Counted from the stretch's first letter, positions 21,682 to 33,318 are shown. The stretch: DNA of 64,000 bases from Botryosphaeria dothidea (GCA_011503125.2 WWBZ02000007.1:1240001-1304000), one strand, 5' to 3'. The notes: generated by a model not told the origin, from the letters alone. Numbers and translations are program-made.

Positions 21682-21830
21682 GGGATGAACAAGGAGTTTC
21701 TGCATTGCTGCTACTATTCTCCGGATTGCTAAGTGAGAGTTCAAAGTAGTATTCAGTCCGTAGACGATGTTCTCAGAGAGAGAGTAATACCTATCAATTC
21801 AGGTGTTTGATTTGGCCCACCTACAGAAGA

Positions 21831-21943
21831 ATGCTGCAACCGTACATTGGTCGTGTGTCATGGGGAGTTGAAGCAGTCATCCGTACGTAAATGTCGGGCA
21901 TTTCTAAACTGCGTCCGGATGAATGCTCCGACTCCGCACGCAT
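21831..21943. mobile_element. MITE-like palindrome, copy 5
   Basis: The outer left arm ATGCTGCAACCG is at 21831. The inner left arm ATGGGGAGTTGAAGCAGTCA with CCGTACG is at 21860, and the inner right arm GCGTCCGGATGAATGCTCCG, then ACTCCG, lies at 21911-21936. It is located 149 bases after the zinc-cluster-like gene's stop codon. Confidence 0.8.
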
Positions 21944-22541
21944 GTCTTTTTCAATGCAGGAGGTCAGAGACGTTGATGAAATAGGCGGCATGCGGTTGGG
22001 CAAGCGGGAGGATTCACCCCGCCTCCGCGCCTTCCTGCCCTCATGCAAACTCCACCTTCTCTCTCCCCTCCACACCGAAGGCCCAACGAACACAGCAGGC
22101 GGGGCCCGTGAAGCAGAGGACGCACAGCAGCGAACGACGACAACAGTGCCGACATGTTCGTTCCAAAGGTCGACAGGTCGCCACCGGTCAATCGCCTCCC
22201 ACCCTTGATCGTTCCCCGCGATAGGGCGAGATAAGCACTTGCAACCTAATCAAGCAACTAACGCCACTAGGTCAGGCACAGCCCAGCCCAGCTAAGCTCC
22301 AGGTTCAGCTACCGGCAACCAAGCAGCTCGTGGGCTCGCACCGCGGCTGGCCCGCCGTCCAAGACCCTATCTATCTATGCTGGTCCGCCCCGTCGGTATC
22401 TCCGCACTTTCCCTGACAGAATGCCGCTGTGTTACAAGCCGGCATTAGCCCTGATATATAGTGCTCACCTGTTGCCCCATCCCAACCTCATCCGTAGTCG
22501 TTTGCTTGCAGGCTTCCAGAGGAGGGCGGCAACACTGCAAG
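21944..22541. promoter_or_regulatory. upstream region of the permease gene
   Basis: About 600 bases without a gene, containing the permease promoter and leader. TATATA occurs at about 22455, some 85 bases before the ATG, and could be a TATA element. Nothing else is assigned. Confidence 0.35.
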
Positions 22542-24391
22542 ATGGCTGCGACAACGACTGATGACAATGGCCCAGATGCCAAAGTCTTCACCGACGCCGT
22601 GAGCGATGATGTTGTGCTGGAAAAGTTTGGCTATGAGCCAGGTCAGTCCGCTTGATTCCAAGACCTCAAGGCAGCAATCCTGACATCTCTCAGAGCTCAA
22701 GAGAACCTTTGGGATGCTCGGAATGATCGGCTTTAGCTTTTCCATCGTCACCTGCTGGACGGCTCTTTCCGGCGTCCTTATCGTCGGCGTAGAGTCTGGC
22801 GGCCCGCCCGTCATGATCTGGTCTTGGGTCGGCGTTTGCGCCGTTTCTCTTGCAGTAGCCTACTCCATGGCTGAAATGTGTTCTGCTTACCCGGTCGCCG
22901 GAGGCCAGTACTCATGGGTCGCCATTCTAGCCCCGAAGAGGTGGGCACGGGGGCTGTCGTATGTTTGTGGCTGGTTTATGTTGATTGTACGTCCCCGAAA
23001 CCCCGCTACAGGTTCTCTCAATTGCAATGCTATTACCCCGTATATCCAATTCTGACCGTGGGTGCAGGGCATACTTTCCATGGGTGCAGTCAACAACTTC
23101 ATTAGTAAGACTCCTAAGATCAATACATGTGCCAATGCTAAACGAGTTTCCAGCTGGCAATTTCATCCTCGGGATGGCCAACCTTACGTATCCGGATTTT
23201 GTCATTGAACGCTGGCATGCGGTTCTTGTTGCTTACCTCATTTGCGTCGTGGCAACTCTTTCCAACATCTTCCTCCCGCATCTTCTCAACCGCATATCCA
23301 AGGGAATCCTGATCTGGAACATCTGCTCCTTCTTTGTTTGCTTCATCACCATCCTCGCAACCAACGATCACAAGCAACCCGCGAGGTTCGTGTTCTCAGA
23401 CTTCCAGAACTCAACAGGCTTCAATAAATCCTACGCCGCCATCTTGGGGATTTTGCAGAGCGCCTTCGGTATGTGCTGCTACGATGCGCCAGCTCACATG
23501 ACCGAGGAGATTAAGGATGCCCGCAAACAAGCGCCGCGGGCCATCGTCATGTCTGTCTTCCTCGGCTTCATCACCGGTTTCATCTTCCTCATTTCCCTCT
23601 GCTTCTGCATGGGCAGCATCGAAGACACCGCTTCTTCATCCACCGGTGTTCCTCTCATTGCCATCTTCTACAACTCCACCGGTTCCATCGGCGGCACATG
23701 CGCGCTTACCTCGCTGATCACCGTCATCGCCCTCTTCTCGGCGAACTCGTTGATGGCCGAGGGTGCCCGCTCCGTCTACGCATTTGCCCGTGACCAGGGT
23801 CTGCCTTTCTCCGGGGTCATCCGCAAGGTGCATCCGAAGACGCACGTACCTGTGTACGCTATCCTTGTCACGGCAATTGTGCAAATAGCTTTCAACTCTA
23901 TCTACTTCGGAACTGTCACCGGCTTCAACACCGTCATCTCCATTGCCACGGAAGGCTTTTGTACGTATTATCCTATCTCTTAGCTTTTCTTCATCCACCC
24001 TCTGACTTTCCGTCCCACAGATGTCTCCTACGCCATTCCCATCTTCGTCCGCATCCTCTCACGTGTCATGGGTGAGAAGCGCCAGAAGCTCGAAGGCCCG
24101 TATTCCCTCGGCCGGTGGGGCCTCTTTGCCAACGTCGTCGGCTTCGTCTACCTGGCCTTCGCCGTCATCACGTTCAACTTCCCGACCGTGAACCCAGTGG
24201 ACAAGGAAAACATGAACTACACGCCCGCGGCCGTCGGAGTGGTCATGGTGATTGCGCTCGTGACGTGGATCACCACGGGCAGGAGGCACTACTCCGGTCC
24301 GGAGACGGGTGTTGTGGTGGATGGGGTAGAGACGGGGCATAAGCAGCAGGGGTTGGTAGAGTCGGAGGGGAGCGAGGAGAAGAAGGGGTGA
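22542..24391 (+). CDS. APC-family amino acid / GABA-type permease
   Basis: Five exons: 22542-22641, 22694-22986, 23068-23104, 23154-23960, 24021-24391. They total 1,608 bases and 535 residues with matching phases throughout. The third exon is only 37 bases. After an acidic N-terminus the first membrane segment carries RTFGMLGMIGFSFSIVTCW, the consensus start of fungal GABA/choline/amino-acid permeases (Uga4, Hnm1, Bat1 type). YPVAGGQYSW, FGMCCYDAPAHMTEEIKDA and MAEGARSVYAFARDQGLPFS are further family signatures. About 12 membrane segments are expected, with a short hydrophilic C-tail. The substrate cannot be set from sequence; GABA, choline or other amines are possible. A MITE copy begins 44 bases after the stop codon. 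Confidence 0.9.
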
Positions 24392-24434
24392 GTGGGGTCG
24401 GGGAAAGGAGGATGAAGGGAGCTTTTATGAGAAG

Positions 24435-24643
24435 GTGCTGCAGCCGACAATTAACGCCAAATGTGACATTGCCATTAACAGGTCGATGGGTTGAATCAAG
24501 ATTGCTATAGGGAGTGGAAGTATTCGTCGAGATGGCTTTGTTGCCGCGAAAGCAACACAGTTGTGTCCGGATGAGTGCTTCCACTCTCCATGAACTTGCA
24601 TTTATCGAAGGGTATTGCCGCTAACCACCAGACGCAATAACCC
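24435..24643. mobile_element. MITE-like palindrome, copy 6 (near full length)
   Basis: The outer left arm GTGCTGCAGCCGACAATTAA is at 24435. The inner core runs from ATAGGGAGTGGAAGTATTCG to GGATGAGTGCTTCCACTCTC, ending in CAT (24507-24591). The outer right part ATTGCCGCTAACCACCAGAC ends near 24643. The right flank after the core matches that of copy 9 at 37220-37270, showing that the element is longer than the core. It starts 44 bases after the permease stop codon and may contain its transcript end. Confidence 0.85.
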
Positions 24644-24774
24644 GTTGTATACGGGAAAGACTGATGATGCTAATGTATTGGTGACTGTGTTACCGTCCGG
24701 TGATCCTGCATTAGTCCTCCCGCCGTCTCAGTCCTCTTTTTTGTTGGTCGGTACGGGACTTGAATTGAGCGAGG

Positions 24775-25809
24775 CTACCACCTAACTGCCGCTGGCCTCA
24801 TCGAGGCTTGTCCTACCGGACTGACATGTACCGCGTATCTCATTTGGTAGCTCAGACAATCATCATAATCTCCATCCACGCCAATCCACTCACGTACAAA
24901 GTGGCAGCTCGGGCATTCCAGAAACTGCACCACTATGCCTGTCTCAGCATAGCCCTTGATTCTTAGGAGCCATTTCACCGAATTCATTTCGCTCGGAGCA
25001 AAAACCTTCCATTGGTGATCGCAAAACTCGGCCATCGCTGCCATGAACCTCGGGGCACCGTTTATCATGCATGACCAGGTCTCCTCCATAGTGATCGAGT
25101 CGACTTCGCGGAGGACGTCTTCGAAAAGAGCGTTTTCAAGATCGCTATAGTGGTTGTATATGTCGAATAGGTTGAAGTAGGTGTTAGTTTCGAAGATTTC
25201 TATGAGTCTTTCTGCGACTTCCGGTAAGACTTGAAGAACTGCGTCCCAGTCCCTCTCGAACACCCATAACATGCGCTCCTCTGACACATTTCTGAGAGTG
25301 CTGAGACCATATATATGGCTGAAGGTTTACATGTCGAGGTGGAAAAGCAACTGGTCAGGAAGGTCTAGCTCGTCGTCAGTGGAATAATCAGCTGTGTAAA
25401 GGAACTCAAGCATGGCCTCAACAGCCTCGGTGGATCGTTCGGCATCTCCACGATCCCCGTGGAGCCTTCCTGTGTACCGGTTGCAGACTGTTAGTCTTTC
25501 TCGGAAAACTAGGCGCCCGATGGGCACGAAGATTCGGCACGTACCTTGAAGCGTCCGGGCTCAAGAGCGGCTCTAAAGAAGTCGCACTGAGGGAACACGA
25601 TCATGCGGTTGCAATGCAGCTCGCGACCATCACTGAGCTTGATCGTTATATCGCTGTGATCTCCATTCTTGAAAGCACTTGAATATGTCAGTGAAGACCA
25701 CCAGGCGTGGTAGAAACAACCTCGCTCACTTTCTCAGTCCCTTTTTGAGCGCGCCCCGAGCATCCTGTTCCTTGCCTGTGATGGCTTTTGGCTCTGGACT
25801 CAGGAACAT
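24775..25809 (-). pseudogene. BTB/POZ-domain protein, pseudogene with frameshift and premature stop
   Basis: Three exons can be traced: 25730-25809 (ATG at 25809), 25545-25677, and 24775-25469, with introns of 52 and 75 bases that have good splice signals. The BTB domain is clear: NGDHSDITIKLSDGRELHCN, then FPQCDFFRAALEPGRFK, GIVEMPNDP and EAVEAMLEFLYTADYSTDD. Two lesions interrupt it. At about 25425-25436 the frame changes by one missing base between NDP and EAVEA. At 25327-25329 a TAA replaces the codon expected before TFSHIYGLSTLR. Both flanking parts remain conserved, and adding one base makes the third exon divisible by three. The C-terminus has a single CPSC pair, where the intact relative at 27260-28186 has a full zinc ribbon. 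Sequencing error could explain one lesion but hardly both. Confidence 0.75.
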
Positions 25810-26322
25810 ATCTGACTGGAGTGAGTTGTTTCTGGGTGAAGTTGAGGTGTTGGTTCAGGCGGTAAGGGCAAGCTGCTTTTGAATTAGGCGGGAGCCTCAA
25901 CGAAGCAAGAGCGCTTTGGCTCGTTTGGGAAACTTCGATGGGGCCTCGCCCTTTCCAAAAAGAGAAGAAGGTGGGCATTCAAGAAAGAGCATCTTCCGGC
26001 AGGTTGCAGCAGGCTGGAAATGGCGAACCTCCCTTGTCAAGACCAAATGATCCCTCCAAGTCACTGCCATAGAACACCGTATTTCCTGATCTGGGATATG
26101 GTAGAGCGGCAGCGTGGAAAAGCTTTGCTTTTAGTACATCGGTACATCTGGCTATATCAGGTAAGACTTTTCTACCACCTTCAAAGCATTCAACAATCCA
26201 TGAGAGAGATAGTCAGCAAATTGCGGGGTCCAAAATGTGAAGCAACACAGGGAATAAGTCAAGCAAGGGTCAATAGTTTATGCCACTCCCTGGCTGTTGA
26301 TCCCGTTGCCTGGTTGATCCGC

Positions 26323-26789
26323 CTACAAGTACACAGTGATTAGAGAAGATCTCAATCCGTAACCCAAGAAATAATGTCTGTAGGCCGCCATGACGCAGAC
26401 AGTGGTGTTGACTGGCCATCCCTTGACAACGGATACAGGATCACGCCTCTTGCAGGAATAGTTGGCATCGACGTCCTGGCGGTTGCAGCGGAACTGTTCA
26501 GCCTTTTTAAGGAGCATGCAGGGCCAATTTCGACCATGCTGGTGTTCTGGGGGCGCGTGGAGATGCATGACTGGTACTGCGTGCCGTTGGCGGTGAAAAT
26601 GGAGATGGCACCGTTGACGTTCTCGAGACCGCAGCGGTGGGACAGAGTGTCGGTGTTGTTGCCGCAGACGGGGACGCTGCAGATGGTCTTGTTGAAGTCG
26701 ATGGCCGGGTAGCCAGGGCTGAAGGCGCCCTGGAAGGCGGCGCTGCAGAATTGGTCGGACATTGGTGCTGCAATCTGTGGAGCCGTCAT
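26323..26789 (-). CDS. small cysteine-rich protein, frame interrupted at an A-run
   Basis: The ATG at 26789 opens a frame with FCSAAFQGAFSPGYP, then NKTICSVPVCGNNTDTL, RCGLENVNG and QYQSCISTRPQN, a Cys/Asn/Thr-rich sequence typical of secreted fungal proteins with N-glycosylation sites. This frame continues without cysteines to 26352. One base over, another frame continues with EQFRCNRQDVDANYSCKRRD and GWPVNTTVCVMAAYRHY to a stop at 26323, keeping the Cys/NxT style. The switch falls at TTAAAAAGG near 26510, where a sixth A would join the two. No signal peptide is visible next to the ATG; it may lie in an upstream exon (a GT-AG intron is possible at about 26765-26833). I do not recognise the family. 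It could be a pseudogene or a sequencing error. Confidence 0.4.
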
Positions 26790-27259
26790 GGGTAGAAATT
26801 CCGGGAAGCATATTTCGAGTGTGCCCGTGGTTTACCTGGTTCTGTTGCTGTCACGAAGAAAAGTTGGAGTACCGAGTCGACAGTGTCTGCGGCGGAGGGT
26901 GGGAGAACGTGGTCTTGGATGGCTGTTGAAAGATCTGAACACGGGATTGGAAAAAGACAACAGACAGAAATACCGGGCTGCTGGAGCCGGAGGAACACAA
27001 GATCTTCCAATGGTCGGTGGATATCTATCTCCAACGCCAGGTGAAGCCCAACAGTGCACGGGTTTGCTCTATCACGGAGGGATGCAGGGACTCATCCTGT
27101 CTTTAATCGCAAATCCTTATTTCTACCGCACCATTTTTGAGGTACCTACTGCCGACGCCGACCAGTTTCCAGTATTTCCCAAATTATTCCCAGTACTTGT
27201 CATACCCATAGGCAAGCCAGCGGTGAAATTTGAAACCGCAGACCTTCCTTGCAAGAACC

Positions 27260-28186
27260 TCACTCCTCACGCACCACTCGCTCCTTCCAGGTCTTCCACG
27301 TATACGCTGATCCGCAGCTAGGGCACTCGACGATCTTCTTCGGTTTGAAGGCCTCGTGTCCATGAATCACCTCATGGCTAAAGCAGCCCGGACACTCGAA
27401 ATGCGGTGTGATTTTTCCCTTCGCCACCATCTCCTGCATCTTCTCTTTCATCTTGTTCATCTTCTCCCATAGTGCCCTGGAAAGCAGCATCGCGAATGCT
27501 CCCACCTCCTCCAATGTGTGCATGAAGGCATCATCGCTGATCAGCTCATCCAGCTTCTCCATCACCACATCCCGTGCAGCATCGCGTAGAGTTCTGTCGC
27601 CTGTAGGAGTAGACTCATAGATCTCTTTGATGGCTTGAGCAAGGTCTTCGTAGTTGACACGCACAAAGCTCGCAGCCTCCCTAAACCGGGCCGCCGCGAG
27701 GGTCTTCAGCTCCGGGACCTGGTAAATCTCACCGATGGTGTAGACGCGAGCGTGGTGAACGACGAGCGCGGTGTCAGGATCTTCCGTGTACTCGATACCG
27801 TAAAGGTGCTGCAGGAGAGCACGGATTGCGGCTGGCGGGTCGTTTGCGAGGGTGACGAGACCGGACGATTCCTGACCCGATGACTCATTAGCATCACTTC
27901 CATGGCGTTTCACCTATTCATGGAAGAAGTAGACTGACCTGGAAACTGCCATCCGCGGCGTTGGCAAAGAGCTTGCACTGAGTGTACACAACGCTCTTGT
28001 GGACGTGGTAATCGGTTCCGTCACTACAACGAACAATCATGTCGGAGTAGCGGCCACTTTCGAAGAGGCTGGGTGGTATAAGCCGTACATTATGCGGTAC
28101 AAGAGAGTCTAATTCACTCACCTGCTGATGGAGCAATGTAGTGCGGGGACGATGTCAACCGCTGAAAGCATCGCGACGTCGGACAT
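27260..28186 (-). CDS. BTB/POZ-domain protein with C-terminal zinc ribbon
   Basis: Three exons: 28122-28186, 27939-28068, 27260-27871. They give 807 bases and 268 residues with consistent phases. The second intron has a GCTAATG branch site 18 bases before the acceptor. The BTB domain reads LFESGRYSDMIVRCSDGTDY, HVHKSVVYTQCKLFANA, ESSGLVTLANDPPAAIRALL, QHLYGIEY and VYTIGEIYQVPELKTLAAAR. A helical region follows with KMNKMKEKMQEMVAKGK. The last 45 residues carry CPGC and CPSC pairs 25 residues apart, a likely zinc ribbon. Such short BTB proteins are numerous in Dothideomycetes and are of unknown function; they may act as adaptors or self-associate. It is a paralogue of the broken gene at 24775-25809, sharing intron positions around the BTB core. 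Confidence 0.82.
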
Positions 28187-28745
28187 GGTCGGTCCCAATG
28201 CTATTGTCGAGCCAATATTAGTTGGTTAAAGTCTGGTTTGTGGCCGTGTTTTGTGTCAGCGAAGGGTGAGAGTTGAGGCTTGAAGGCTGAAGCGCTTGAA
28301 TCACATTATAAGTGTGCTGATGGAAGAGTCCTGAAAAGGTGTCTGCTGACAGAAGGACCCTGAAAATGAAGACCCTGAACAGAGCCCTGAACAAGAAAGA
28401 TACCAGACCAAAAGGCCACTAAAAGGATATAGAAGAAGTGGGGCTCCTAAAGAAGGACCAACAGATTTTGAAGGTCGAAACTTCTCAAACGTAGGAATGA
28501 CACTAAAAAAACGTCAGCCATTGTAAAGGTAAACTTTCTGTGTGGTCAATAATAGATCAAGGTATGTAAACGTTAGAGATGTTGGAGCGATTGAAGCATA
28601 TTATTGGGAGTTGTGTTAGGAATAAGTTTTGGAGATGAGAATTGAGGCTGGGAATCTTTAGTTCGGCAGGTTTTCAATGACTGTGGCCTGTACAGGAGAT
28701 TGACTTCCCGCAGTTGTTTCCATATAAACGATGCTAGACAGAGAA

Positions 28746-28862
28746 GTGCTGTAGCTGACAATTAGCGACAGTGGCTTTCAGCAGCATGACTTCGTGGGGA
28801 GTAGAAGCACTGATCTGAACGCAAGTGTATTACATCTCCGCAACATACGACTGCTTCTGAAG
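28746..28862. mobile_element. MITE-like palindrome, copy 7 (right side eroded)
   Basis: The outer left arm GTGCTGTAGCTGACAATTAG is at 28746 and the inner left arm GTGGGGAGTAGAAGCACTGA at 28794. The right inner arm is reduced to CGACTGCTTCTGAAG at about 28848-28862. It belongs to the same family as copy 6. Confidence 0.65.
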
Positions 28863-30668
28863 TAGTTTTCGTCTGGATCATCTATGAGAGGAGTATCACT
28901 GAGCCTCGGCTGCCGCACATCCTCCGTAGAGAGACTGGGTACAGTCGAGATTTTCGCAGTGGACATCATCGGAAAGACTGCTGATCGTCCATCACAACTG
29001 GCTATGGGGCGCGGAGCAGAGACGTAGGAATATCATGTCTCCAGTCGAGACTTCAGAGAGACGGGCATGACATCGTTATGCTCTTCTCAAGCGATCTCAG
29101 ATAATTCTCTGTTCTCCAGGAGAGCTGATATAATGCGATTCCGATATGGTTTTCACAGTTCGATAGGTATACACTTGCGGTAGTAGACTCGCTTGCGCGG
29201 TTAGCGCAGCTTGGTGTCGTCTGCACTTGCAGTTCTGAAACACATTAGAGAGGCAGATGAAGACCGGACTTCACTAGTGGAAGCAGCCATCGCCTCACTC
29301 CGGAAGACCATCCGAGACAAACTCACGACTCATCAAGCTAAACGGCGAGGCGCAAAGGGTCCGGATAGGCAAAGGAAGCGCTAGCCAACCGCGCCACTCC
29401 CAAGCACCTAACCGCCAACGCACGATTCTTTGTTTTTGGTATCGTTAGCTGGCTCGGTAATAAGCCCGATCGCGTGTTCGTTCCGTCGGTTGCCGGCTCG
29501 ATCAACAATGAACGCCTAGCACGGAGGTTGGGCACAAAAGAAGGCAAAGTAGCTGAGGGAGTTGGAAGAGAAAAAGCAAGAACACTCTCCAACACCGAAA
29601 GCCGATCCCGCCTTGCCGCGGACTTAGCGGCGCAGCACGCTCTCGCCCAATCACTCGACACGGTCGACCCAAAGAAAGAAAAGAAAACTTGTTAAGCCGT
29701 GGGGCTATCCTGTTGTAGTATATTGGCGCATTGGTTCGGTTGCTATTTTCACGAAGCTGGAAGTCTTCTGCCTACACACCACGACATCGACTCGCGTACC
29801 ATACATAGCCCACACACTATCGCGCTGTAGCCTAGGGGCCAAGCAATTGCAGCCCGGCCCCACAGCCCCTCTTTCTCTCCACATCCGAGTTCCTGCGCTA
29901 CTACGGCACGATGTTCCTTTGCCGCCCAACCGGACTGTTCCAGAGCTCGCATGGCTTGGAGGAAGTGGGGATGACGAACGTCCTGCCAAGCCCCGAGTCC
30001 AGTGTTCTATTGAAACAACTTGCATATATTATTTCCGTTCCTGCTTTGCCGGCCATAAATCGTTTACGTCGGAAGAATGGTCCAAAACGTGGGGGTGGAG
30101 TGTGTCGCGATTGTGGAATTACCGTCTCCAGAGCGCCTGATTGGCCGCTTTTCAGAACACGCCACCATGGATGTTGGAGATAAATTGGGGAAAGGTCGTG
30201 TTCCGTAGGTAGCTTTTTTTGCGGGCCGAGGCCCTGTTCACCCAGCGGCTTTAGCTGCTCCCACCGGGCATTCTTGGTACTGACAACTGATTTCAAATGA
30301 ACCGACAGAGAATAAAGGGCCGCGGCGGGGCGGCTGAGTGAAGCTTCCGTAAGAAAGAAAATAAAAAATGGGCTGATGGATCAGCGGCCACGTTCCAGCC
30401 GTACAAATGCCGGAAGTATATTCGCCAGTGGCGGTTTTGCAAGCGTCTACAGCTGCCGTAGTGTTTATGCGCAAACGAGATACGAAGTACTTGCTCTCTG
30501 TTCATCGTTATGCTGTCCTCCTTCGCTCAGCATTCCTCTTCTGTCTGGAAAATCTAGCTTGGCAGAGAAGCATGACGGTTTGATATCAGATTCAAGCGCA
30601 AAGCATAGCAGTGAAGTGAGCACGGCGTAGCAACGCCTATTCGAGGCCACACAAGACACGGCCAAGCG

Positions 30669-30740
30669 CCGGCGCTACTGGCTAAGGCGTTCGCATGCAG
30701 GAGATGTGCGGACGAGGCGTATTCGATCTCGATAATGACC
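30669..30740 (+). ncRNA. tRNA-like / Pol III promoter-like segment
   Basis: TGGCTAAGGCG fits the A-box consensus, and TATTCGATCTC about 30 bases on is an imperfect B box. Between them CGCA and TGCG can pair, as in an anticodon arm but with too long a loop. No acceptor stem closes the structure convincingly. It could be a decayed tRNA gene, a SINE head or chance. Confidence 0.2.
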
Positions 30741-33235
30741 TACATTCTCGCCCTTTCCCCGAGCAGATGACGTGACTCGAGACCACGATCTGAATCCTGA
30801 CTGTTGCTCTAAACGGACCCAACACTGCCCGCTTCGGTCCGTCAGCTGCACGACAGCCCAAGTCTCGCCCCCCAGACCTCCCGCCCGGTCTAATCAAGGC
30901 AAGTGATGACGCCGTAGTCGTAATGAGAAAGAGTTCGCGCGGCACGGCAGGGCGGGCACTCTAACCCTCTTGTTTTTTGCGACCCTACCAGCCGCAACAC
31001 CAGACGCTACCGGCATCATCCCAGCTGCACCCGCATTTCAGGCGACCGCAGGTCCAGTTCTGGCTAGCTTTGCAGAGAGCATGAAGGGCAGGATCACATG
31101 CCAGCAGTGTGAACTCTGATCTGCGTTGGTGCTGAATCGTAGTATTTTGTTTCATCTGATGTGTTCAGACAGCTCATCAGGTTGCCATCAGCTTTGAGTG
31201 CTCGCCTTCATCAAACCGAAAGTGCATATGCGGTCCATCTTTGCCACTTCCTCTCCTTGCTCCTGCAGGAGCACACACCCCTGACGGTATCCGCCGTTGA
31301 TTCCTATGCTGTTTAGACTTCAAGTTTCTATTGAACCGCAAGCTTTTCTTACTTTGCCTCTCATATTGTTGTTTCTGGGTACGAATGAGACCTACAGGTG
31401 AAGAGGTGAGGCGTTTGAGCAACTGCCATCTCTGACGCGAACTCTAGGAGTGCGGACGGCATGGTTACGTAGCAGCTGACCAAGACACTCGCTATTTCCA
31501 GCCGGGCGCTATTTTCGGTACCTAGGGGAACGGAGAACGGGAAGCTTCGGCTCAGCCGCTCGTCTTTCTTGTCCCATGCAAGACGGGAGTCTTTTTTGCT
31601 ATACTATGCCTCGGACCGTCGTTGCCAGAACTATCGATTTTCTCAATAATCAACCCCTGATACGGTCGTTGAAGCACACGGCTCGGGCGAGACAGCAAAA
31701 CGATCACGCCCGTAAGATACGGACGAATGTAATATGCCATGTAGTAATCCATCTTGCATGGCGGGAACGGAACGTGCCGCCGACATCTGACGCCGCGCTC
31801 TTCCGTGCGTGCTGAGCGGTACAGAGTGGCTGTGTTGGATATGTATCATGCATGTTGGAGAAATGCGCTTGTGCGTGCGGTGCAGCGCTGTGCTGAATCG
31901 CCGCACAAGGGTGGTCAAGGAGGAAGGAGCGTGCGGGACTCGCATAGAATAGGATTCTGTCGTGTAGCCGTCGCACAGAGGGTGCGTGAGAGAGGGATTC
32001 GATGTATGGACAAGGGCTACTCGCATATTTTTTTTTTTCAGGTCGTCACTTGCCTGCCCGCAGCCGCCTCCGCTGCGTCCTCCGCCGCCGCTCGGATATC
32101 GAATATCGAAAAAAGTACGACCGCAGGTATAGACACGGGGATCTAGTGTAAGGAGTGGCGACCCGAAAGTCGCAACAAAACAAGCCTGTGAGGCTCGAAC
32201 TTCCTGCTCATCATCGTCGGTAGACGTTCCATAGATTGGGGATCTGAGGGAGGGGCAAGGGTTAAGGAGTCAAAGTAGAAGGAGGCTCCAAAAAGCATCG
32301 GGCCTGCTGGAATCTCCGAAACCCGTATGTTTGGGAGCACCCGTGAGAGCGGTCGTTGAGACCTTTAGCTATCTTGTCAAAACTAGCTGCAAAGCCTGTC
32401 AAGGAAAATGGAGCAGGATCAGAGGACCAAAGCGACGGTGACCGGCCCCCACCCTCGCGGGTTGCCGAGCTGCAGGTGGGTGACTAGTGAGGGCCATGTA
32501 GGGCCGACTCGAGCGAGCACGAAAGAAAGAGATAGAGAGAAGAGCAATAGAGGTGGCGCCAGTTGCGTGCTTGGCATGTCAGGCGCAAGTGAGCGCACGC
32601 GGATATGTAAGGCCCGAAGAGTTGGTTCGGCCGCGTTCATAGGGGGCCATGGGGTCACAGAAACAACTAGGTCGACTGATGAGGCATGCTCAGACCTAGT
32701 AGATCTTGCTGATGATTGCTGATCTGGAGAAAGGGTGAATTTTAGGAGGGAGGCCTGCTCATCCGTTAAACGCTCAACTAGCAACGCGAAGAAGCTATTT
32801 ACCGTACGATATACGAAGCAACCATTGTTATTTTCACCGATTCCTTACTTTATTATTCACCATACCGGCAGTTCGCCCGAGTTGAAGGCAACTTTATAAT
32901 GTTTGTGGTGCTGACGGTGCCAATGTTTCTGATGACTGACTCCCTTTGATTTTTTCTGCTTCCCGCGTGCACCTGCGCACATCCCTTCTCATATCAGCTC
33001 CATCGGGTCCAGATCAGATCAGATCAGTAGTGGGCGGGTAAGGGAGGCTGCACGCAGAGGAGCAACCCAGGCTTCTGTCTATATGTGAGAAAATTAGTCA
33101 CAAGGCTAGGGCGAGCCGGTCTGCGGCCATTGGCACCATCTCGTTGCTCACGTTGATCTTGCACGGCTACTCTTGATCACGAAAAGTTTGAAACTTGCCC
33201 GCGAGCTTTAGCAACACCAAGGCCATCTCATTATT

Positions 33236-33318
33236 TAGGAGTTGAAGCAGCCATGGTGACACAAGTGATATTGGCCCGGCTGGATTGTCGTTTTCGGATG
33301 AATGCTTCAGCTTCCCGT
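33236..33318. mobile_element. MITE-like palindrome, copy 8
   Basis: Left arm TAGGAGTTGAAGCAGCCATG and right arm CGGATGAATGCTTCAGCTTC followed by CCGT pair as inverted repeats of the family core. Outer arms are not recognisable. It lies in gene-poor DNA. Confidence 0.7.

Noticed and set aside
20494..21744. 416-codon minus-strand frame
   Set aside because: Antisense to the zinc-cluster-like gene; composition (Arg/Leu/Val-rich) follows from the complementary codons.
25688..25978. 96-codon minus-strand frame upstream of the BTB pseudogene
   Set aside because: Its frame does not join the BTB exon; another frame from the ATG at 25809 joins in phase across a good intron.
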